Shown one piece after another: positions 59,285 to 64,000 of a stretch of DNA of 64,000 bases; the stretch's first letter is position 1, and each line of letters begins with the position of its first letter. The notes under the pieces were generated by a model. It did not search any database. It worked only from the letters and a program-made list of their open reading frames with translations, and was not told the DNA's origin. The stretch lies in assembly GCA_946482515.1 (NCBI GenBank), contig CAMLRS010000015.1, positions 1 through 64,000 on the forward strand, read 5' to 3'. This DNA comes from an uncultured Flavobacteriales bacterium. GTDB taxonomy: Bacteria > Bacteroidota > Bacteroidia > Flavobacteriales > Crocinitomicaceae. Made by a program: the position numbers and the translations under genes.

Positions 59285-60805
59285 ATGATAGACTCCGGGT
59301 TGTTCGAAGCAAAAAAATTATATCCCTTCCAGGAAAAGACTGTTACGATCATTATCGACGAGCTGGACAAAAACGGTGCTGATTTTAACCTGCTGTTCCA
59401 GCTGCCTACGGGCGGTGGTAAAACCGTTATTTTCTCTGAAGTAGCCAAGCGCTACATCGATAAATACCAGAAGAAGGTACTGATCCTCACACACCGTATT
59501 GAGCTGTCTATTCAGACATCGCGTCAGCTGTCGGCTATCGGTATCGAAAACAAGGTCATCAGCAGCGACGTAAAGCACCTGACAGACGAAAGCCATTATC
59601 CGTGCTACATCGCCATGGTGGAGACGCTGAACAACCGCTTGCAGGAAAACGAAAATTTCGTCGATGGCGTAGGTCTCGTGATTGTGGATGAGGCGCACTA
59701 CAACAGCTTCCGGAAGATCTTCCAGTACTATGCAGGGGCAAATATCCTCGGAGTAACGGCCACGCCGCTGAGCTCCAACAAAACCTTGCCGCTCAACGAC
59801 CATTACAACAAGCTGATCGTAGGGGAGAGCATTTCATCGCTCATCCAGGGCGGCTACCTTTCCGATGCCGAAACGTTTACCTATGATGTAAACCTGCACG
59901 GATTGAAGATCGGTACGAACGGCGACTTTACCGTAAGCAGTAGCGAATTGGTCTACGGGAACTACTTCATGCAGGAAAAACTGTTGTTTGCCTACGAAGA
60001 AGTATCCGTAGGAAACAAAACCCTGATTTTTAACTCCGGTATCGAAACCTCGCTGCGCGTTGAAGAAACCTTCAAGAAGCGCGGCTATAAGATCCGCCAC
60101 CTCGATTCTACTTTCAGCGACAAAGACCGTAAAGATGTCCTGCACTGGTTCAAGCATACACCGGATGCGATCCTGACTTCGGTAGGGATCCTCACCACCG
60201 GTTTCGATGAGCCGACCGTAGAAACGATCATCCTCAACCGCGCCACGCGTTCACTTACGCTGTATCATCAGATGATCGGTCGTGGCTCGCGCCGTTTGCC
60301 GAATAAAGACAAGTTCCGCCTGATCGATCTGGGGAATAACGTACGTCGTTTCGGTCTGTGGCAGGATTACATCAACTGGCAGGACGCTTTCCGTTTTCCG
60401 GACCGTTTCCTCGAATCGCGCCTTTCAGAAGACGACGACCTCGAGTTCGAAGTAGAGTTCGAGTTCCCGAAACACATGGAAAACCTGGTCGATACCCAAT
60501 ACCTGGAATCGTTCAGCATGCGCGATGTTTACTACGATTGCCTCGACAAAGGCGATAAAGGCAAGCAGGCCGTTGATCTTTCGCTTCAGAACCACAGCGA
60601 GGGCATCATCCGCATGACGAAGAACTTCGACAAAGCGCTGAAAGTTCAGGAAGCCTTGCAGGAACACATTGAGCACCGTCTGAAAACGTACACCAAGTGT
60701 ATCGCCAAGAGCACACCGAATTACTTCAAATACCTGCTGGAAACGTACAATCGTCAGCTTCGCCAGGAATTGCGCATGGCGCTCGACGATCTGGACGAAG
60801 ATTAA
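59285..60805 (+). CDS. SF2 DEAH-box helicase (UvrB/Ssl2-like)
   Basis: 506 residues. Q-like start YPFQEKTV, Walker A LPTGGGKT, Ia THRIEL, II VIVDEAH, III GVTATPLS, V GILTTGFDEPTVE and VI QMIGRGSR. The order is that of type III restriction-subunit R/Ssl2-like helicases, but no nuclease domain is attached and no methylase or defence gene is nearby. The ~110-residue C-terminal part is acidic then helical and unrecognised. Likely an RNA or DNA unwinding housekeeping enzyme common in Bacteroidota. Confidence 0.88.
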   Translation: MIDSGLFEAKKLYPFQEKTVTIIIDELDKNGADFNLLFQLPTGGGKTVIFSEVAKRYIDKYQKKVLILTHRIELSIQTSRQLSAIGIENKVISSDVKHLTDESHYPCYIAMVETLNNRLQENENFVDGVGLVIVDEAHYNSFRKIFQYYAGANILGVTATPLSSNKTLPLNDHYNKLIVGESISSLIQGGYLSDAETFTYDVNLHGLKIGTNGDFTVSSSELVYGNYFMQEKLLFAYEEVSVGNKTLIFNSGIETSLRVEETFKKRGYKIRHLDSTFSDKDRKDVLHWFKHTPDAILTSVGILTTGFDEPTVETIILNRATRSLTLYHQMIGRGSRRLPNKDKFRLIDLGNNVRRFGLWQDYINWQDAFRFPDRFLESRLSEDDDLEFEVEFEFPKHMENLVDTQYLESFSMRDVYYDCLDKGDKGKQAVDLSLQNHSEGIIRMTKNFDKALKVQEALQEHIEHRLKTYTKCIAKSTPNYFKYLLETYNRQLRQELRMALDDLDED

Positions 60806-60873
60806 GAGCAATTATGAATTATGAAGTATCAATTATGAAGAGGGGCTACCCTTGATAATTCATAATTGATCAA
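60806..60873. repeat. AT-rich word repeat, family A, copy 4
   Basis: AATTATGAATTATGAAG and TATCAATTATGAAG face ATAATTCATAATTGAT across a short spacer, so the tract can form a hairpin between the two convergent genes. The words continue into the last codons of the lipoprotein gene (ATTAATAATTGAGAAT). Confidence 0.75.
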
Positions 60874-61488
60874 TTAATAATTGAGAATAATGTCTGTCGT
60901 ATCGAATGGCACGGTAATCACAGAGCGTTCGTCATCAGCAGCGGTTCCAAGCAGGAACCAGTGATAGCTGTATTCCGTGTTTCCGTTGTTGATACAGTAA
61001 AGGGTTGAATCCGTTACGCCGTAGAAATACATTTCGTTCCAGGTGCAGCATTCATCGCAGCCCGATTTTCCGTTCGTTTTGATCACTTTCAGGTTCTGGT
61101 CCGCATCAAAATTGCTGAATACCATGCGCACCCATGATTTGGCGGTCAGCGAAGTATTGAACACGTTCGGATCTTTGGAGCTCAGGTCGCCTAAGTTAAA
61201 CGATGTCGATTTGGAGAAATAAAGGTTCTTCGTATAAGACAGCTCGAACGCTTCGATCTTTTCACGTTTGACCTTAAAAGAGAACTTTCCGTCGGATCCG
61301 GTCACAACAGAAGCCTTTAATTGTTTCAATCCGCCGGCCGGTGTTTCGTATAATTCCACCAACATGCCGCTGCCGGGTGTATTAAAGGTCTCATCGGTCA
61401 CAACACCTTCAATAGTGTATTCAATTCCTTTTTTCTTGCAGGAAGCCGACAGGGTAAAAATCAGGAGGAGCAGTGCTGCGTATTTCAT
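60874..61488 (-). CDS. Lipoprotein with carboxypeptidase-regulatory-like fold
   Basis: 204 residues from ATG 61488. Lipobox SASC (about residue 17) followed by KKKG. The mature start IEYTIEGVVTDETFNTPGSG resembles the Ig-like regulatory domain that often begins Bacteroidota surface proteins; the second half has a CDECC cluster. Function unknown. The final residues DIILNY are encoded by repeat family A, so the C-terminus may have been altered by repeat growth. Confidence 0.7.
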   Translation of the reverse strand: MKYAALLLLIFTLSASCKKKGIEYTIEGVVTDETFNTPGSGMLVELYETPAGGLKQLKASVVTGSDGKFSFKVKREKIEAFELSYTKNLYFSKSTSFNLGDLSSKDPNVFNTSLTAKSWVRMVFSNFDADQNLKVIKTNGKSGCDECCTWNEMYFYGVTDSTLYCINNGNTEYSYHWFLLGTAADDERSVITVPFDTTDIILNY

Positions 61489-61691
61489 TGTCACCGTTTT
61501 AGCTGCTGGAAAGATACGTCATTTTCTGATTGCTGACCTTACGGGCCATGGATGTTGAGCCATTGGTAGCTTCTGGTGAGTGATAAGTAACAATCAAATG
61601 TTATTAAAAAAAGCGACTGTTTTTTAACAAAAATTGTCAACCATTAAAAAATGATACTATATTCGTTTTCGTAACTCAAAACTTAAATATT

Positions 61692-62114
61692 ATGTCAGAA
61701 ACATTAGACAGTGTAGCAGTAGAAAACAAAAGGCCAACCTTTTTGACTGTACTTTGTATCCTTAGCTTCGTTGGAGCGGGTATCTCAATCGTTGTGTTGC
61801 TTTTAGCAACCGTATTTGCAGGTGCTGCTACAGCTGGTCTGGCAGCAGCAGAAAATGCTGGTGCTGAAGTTGAATCCGCTGTAGGAAACATCTGGGCTTA
61901 CCTTGGTGTAGCTGCTGCTTTGATTATTACTTCTTTGGTAGGTGTAATCAAAATGTGGAAACTGCAAAAAAGCGGATTCTATATGTACACAGTTGCTGCT
62001 ATCGCTGGTATCATCGTTGACATCGTACTCGGTGCTGGTTTGAACGTAATGGGGATTGTATTCGCCGTTGCATTCATCGCTATGTACGCTGCTAACCTGA
62101 AAGCAATGAAATAA
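61692..62114 (+). CDS. Small four-helix membrane protein, tandem family member 1
   Basis: 140 residues, four membrane helices. Signature KRPTFLTVLCILSFVGAG in helix 1, MWKLQKSGFYMYT before helix 3 and FIAMYAANLKAMK at the end, shared with the genes at 62544, 63080 and 63526. Function unknown. It has its own terminator, and a near-consensus TATATTCG box about 20-40 nt upstream. Confidence 0.75.
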   Translation: MSETLDSVAVENKRPTFLTVLCILSFVGAGISIVVLLLATVFAGAATAGLAAAENAGAEVESAVGNIWAYLGVAAALIITSLVGVIKMWKLQKSGFYMYTVAAIAGIIVDIVLGAGLNVMGIVFAVAFIAMYAANLKAMK

Positions 62115-62136
62115 TCTGCACAAGTTGCAGTGATAA

Positions 62137-62164
62137 AACCCCGGTGTATGGCCGGGGTTTTTTA
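62137..62164 (+). terminator. Terminator after family member 1
   Basis: AAACCCCGG (62137-62145) pairs with CCGGGG-TTT (62153-62161), followed by a T run. Confidence 0.9.
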
Positions 62165-62186
62165 ATTTTAGAAAAAAACAAAAGCC

Positions 62187-62492
62187 ATGTCTACACAACA
62201 ATCCAATTCCAAAGCAGTGCTCGCCCTGGTGATGGGAATTATTTCCATCGTACTTTCATGGGTGCCGATTATCGGAACCGTACTGGGCATCCTGGCAATC
62301 GTTTTTGCCAACCAATCCAAGCGTCTCATCGCTGAGAATCCGGATCTCGCTTCTACGAAAGGAATGACTACCGGCGGACTTGTAACGGGAATTATTGGTT
62401 TGTGTCTTTCCGTGATCTACCTGATCTACTGGATTTTCGCAATCTTTTTCTTTGCAGCCGTTGCCAGCAGCGAATTCAATACATCCTATTAA
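62187..62492 (+). CDS. DUF4190-type small membrane protein
   Basis: 101 residues, two helices. ALVMGIISIVLSWVPIIGTV, FANQSKR and GLVTGIIGL.LSV are the DUF4190 pattern. Function unknown. It is not homologous by eye to its four-helix neighbours but shares their location and direction. Confidence 0.8.
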   Translation: MSTQQSNSKAVLALVMGIISIVLSWVPIIGTVLGILAIVFANQSKRLIAENPDLASTKGMTTGGLVTGIIGLCLSVIYLIYWIFAIFFFAAVASSEFNTSY

Positions 62493-62543
62493 AACCAGGC
62501 GTACAGGATTCGCAGTTCTGTACGCTCTTTAAAACACGAACCC

Positions 62544-63059
62544 ATGTCTGAAATTGTAGATGCTTCGTTTGACCTGGAACAAGGACCTAAGAAACGTCCT
62601 GTTTTCCTCACCGTTATATGCATCCTGACATTTGTAGGAAGCGGAATTACCTTCCTGAGCTCTGTATTCGGTCTGATTACCCAGAAAACCGTGGCTGAAA
62701 TGACCGTTGAAATGGAGCGTATGCAAGCGGTGACAGGCCAAAGCAATGCTTTCATCAACGGTCTTGCCGATCATGTAGTTGAATTGCACAAATGGACCAT
62801 CCTGGGGAATTACCTCGGATTGGGAAGTGCTATTCTTGGCTTGACAGGCGCTTTGCTTATGTGGAAGCTGCGCAAATCAGGCTTTTTCATTTATGTTGTG
62901 GGACAAATTCCACCATTCGTTACACTTTTCGGAATGTATGGTGCTGTGAAAGATATCCCGTTCATGGGCTTTGCCATGATCATTGGTGCTATCTTCTCTG
63001 TACTTTTCTCAGTCGGCTTCGTCATCATGTACGGACTGAACCTGAAACACATGCGCTAA
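62544..63059 (+). CDS. Small four-helix membrane protein, tandem family member 2
   Basis: 171 residues. KKRPVFLTVICILTFVGSG, MWKLRKSGFFIYVVGQIPP and FVIMYGLNLKHMR match member 1. A longer ~55-residue loop separates helices 1 and 2 (EMTVEMERMQAV). It begins the run of members 2-4 with gaps of 20 and overlap of 1 nt. Confidence 0.75.
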   Translation: MSEIVDASFDLEQGPKKRPVFLTVICILTFVGSGITFLSSVFGLITQKTVAEMTVEMERMQAVTGQSNAFINGLADHVVELHKWTILGNYLGLGSAILGLTGALLMWKLRKSGFFIYVVGQIPPFVTLFGMYGAVKDIPFMGFAMIIGAIFSVLFSVGFVIMYGLNLKHMR

Positions 63060-63079
63060 CCCTCCATCAACCTGCCATC

Positions 63080-63526
63080 ATGAATGAATTTGACGTAGTT
63101 GACCAGTTCGGCACCCCTAAAAAGGAATACGATCGTACGGTTTTCCTGACGATTCTTTGTATTGCGACCTTTATCGGGAGCTGGGTCACGATTTTGTACT
63201 ATACGCTTTACATCAATAAAGTAGATGATATCGAGCGCTCGGTGTACCATTTTGACGAAGGCCGCCTGGAGTATATGCTGATGAAAGTGAGTATCGGAGC
63301 ATCGTTCCTGAGCTTTATCGGTTCGATCTTTATCTGGCGGATGCGCCGCATCGGGTTGTTTATCTACGCGCTCGGACAAATCATTCCGGCTGCGCTGATT
63401 TTCTACATTTTCATAGTCATGGTTCCGGTCGAATACCCGAAATCGGTTATCATGATCGGCTACGGCGCCATGCAGCTGCTGTTCATCTGCCTGTATATCC
63501 TGAACTGGAAAATCCTGCGCTGGTAA
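63080..63526 (+). CDS. Small four-helix membrane protein, tandem family member 3
   Basis: 148 residues from ATG 63080 (MNEFDVVDQFGTPKKEYD). A longer open frame from 62792 overlaps member 2 out of phase and was rejected. TVFLTILCIATFIGSW, IWRMRRIGLFIYALGQIIPA and CLYILNWKILRW show the family pattern. Its stop overlaps the next ATG by one base (TAATG). Confidence 0.75.
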   Translation: MNEFDVVDQFGTPKKEYDRTVFLTILCIATFIGSWVTILYYTLYINKVDDIERSVYHFDEGRLEYMLMKVSIGASFLSFIGSIFIWRMRRIGLFIYALGQIIPAALIFYIFIVMVPVEYPKSVIMIGYGAMQLLFICLYILNWKILRW

Positions 63527-63996
63527 TGGACGAATTCGATACAGTCGACGAGCTGGAAATAAGCCCGATAAGAAAGCGCTCTGCTTTCCTGACCGTATTG
63601 TGTATCCTCACCTGGACCTATTGTGCTTTCCTGTTATTCTGGGTAATCTGGGCCGTGTTCAACACGCGCGAAAACCAAGTTGTTGGCTTCAGGATGCCCG
63701 AAAGAGAAAATGTATCCTATTGGTATTTAATCCATACGTTAGCGCCTGTTTTGTGTGCCGGCGGTGCGGTTCTGATGTGGCTGCTGAATCGCTGGGGATT
63801 TGTCATCTACCTGATCGGCCAGCTCATTCCGATCGTCTTTTCATTTTACATGGCCATCGCGATTCATGGCATCCAGGGCGCTTCGTTGATTTTTACAATT
63901 CTCGGAAATGTTATTCCCATTGGTTTCATTGCTTTGTATGCCATCAACGTACCGGCCATGAGATGGAGCCGCAATCCAACTCAAAAAACTACCTAA
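63526..63996 (+). CDS. Small four-helix membrane protein, tandem family member 4
   Basis: 156 residues. MDEFDTVDELEISPIRKRSA (the DEFDTVD start resembles member 3), FLTVLCILTWTYCAF, MWLLNRWGFVIYLIGQLIPI and IALYAINVPAMRW. Ends 4 nt before the window edge; whether the array continues cannot be seen. Confidence 0.75.
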   Translation: MDEFDTVDELEISPIRKRSAFLTVLCILTWTYCAFLLFWVIWAVFNTRENQVVGFRMPERENVSYWYLIHTLAPVLCAGGAVLMWLLNRWGFVIYLIGQLIPIVFSFYMAIAIHGIQGASLIFTILGNVIPIGFIALYAINVPAMRWSRNPTQKTT

Positions 63997-64000
63997 CTTT

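Noticed and set aside
59285..60805. SF2 helicase as part of a defence island
   Set aside because: It resembles restriction R subunits in motif order, but there is no nuclease domain, methylase, specificity subunit or other defence gene nearby.
62792..63079. Long open frame leading into tandem membrane protein member 3
   Set aside because: It overlaps member 2 out of phase; ATG 63080 gives a start similar to member 4 (EFD.VD).

Overview
This window comes from a Bacteroidota chromosome, probably of the Flavobacteriales (a Fluviicola- or Crocinitomicaceae-like organism is my best guess, by inference). The evidence is a set of genes typical of that phylum: a primary sigma factor lacking region 1.1, a putative porin, a SusC/OMP-like barrel, a type IX secretion C-terminal signal, a GAPDH with a long N-terminal extension, a NagZ/beta-lactamase fusion and BshA. 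At least twelve promoters also carry the TAnnTTTG -7 box of this phylum. No phage, transposase, CRISPR array or rRNA operon was seen.

Layout. 1-3.1 kb: end of tRNA-Glu, rpsT, an outer-membrane porin and fabG. 3.1-7.6 kb (minus): a lipoprotein, a secreted protein and a TerB-ABCG-type transporter. 7.7-12.5 kb: hemB and nnr, each preceded by repeat tracts, then a TPR/HTH regulator. 12.6-20.4 kb: carbonic anhydrase, then a complete histidine operon hisGDCBHAF(IE) with translational coupling, preceded by a 17-codon leader peptide containing HHYHH and a terminator. 20.4-27 kb (minus): proC, a lipoprotein and a mutL-rhomboid-rhomboid-exo/endonuclease-family cluster. Divergent from proC lies a candidate structured RNA. 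27-32.6 kb: NagZ/beta-lactamase fusion, bshA, a DUF559 nuclease gene enclosed by 33-nt inverted repeats, and rpe. 32.7-40.3 kb: L,D-transpeptidase, a third rhomboid, a class IV aminotransferase, a Dph6-like ATPase, a VWA protein, a UDG-like protein and topoisomerase IB. 40.5-48.9 kb: a T9SS-exported protein with eight cysteine-rich repeats, GAPDH, primary sigma factor and an HtrA protease. 49-55.4 kb: a six-gene run dapF-unknown-GNAT-mltG-asparaginase-mannosidase. 55.5-64 kb: MarR regulator, outer-membrane barrel receptor, a small minus-strand transcription unit, an SF2 helicase, a lipoprotein and a tandem family of small membrane proteins.

Most genes are housekeeping; the unusual material is between them. 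Several families of interspersed repeats fill the spacers. In at least two cases (hemB, rpe) a long composite repeat with the same module order runs up to the -7 promoter box of the gene. The two strongest candidates for something undescribed are this promoter-abutting repeat system and the DUF559 nuclease gene framed by inverted REP-like repeats. A leaderless histidine attenuator and a possible 6S-like RNA are further points of interest.
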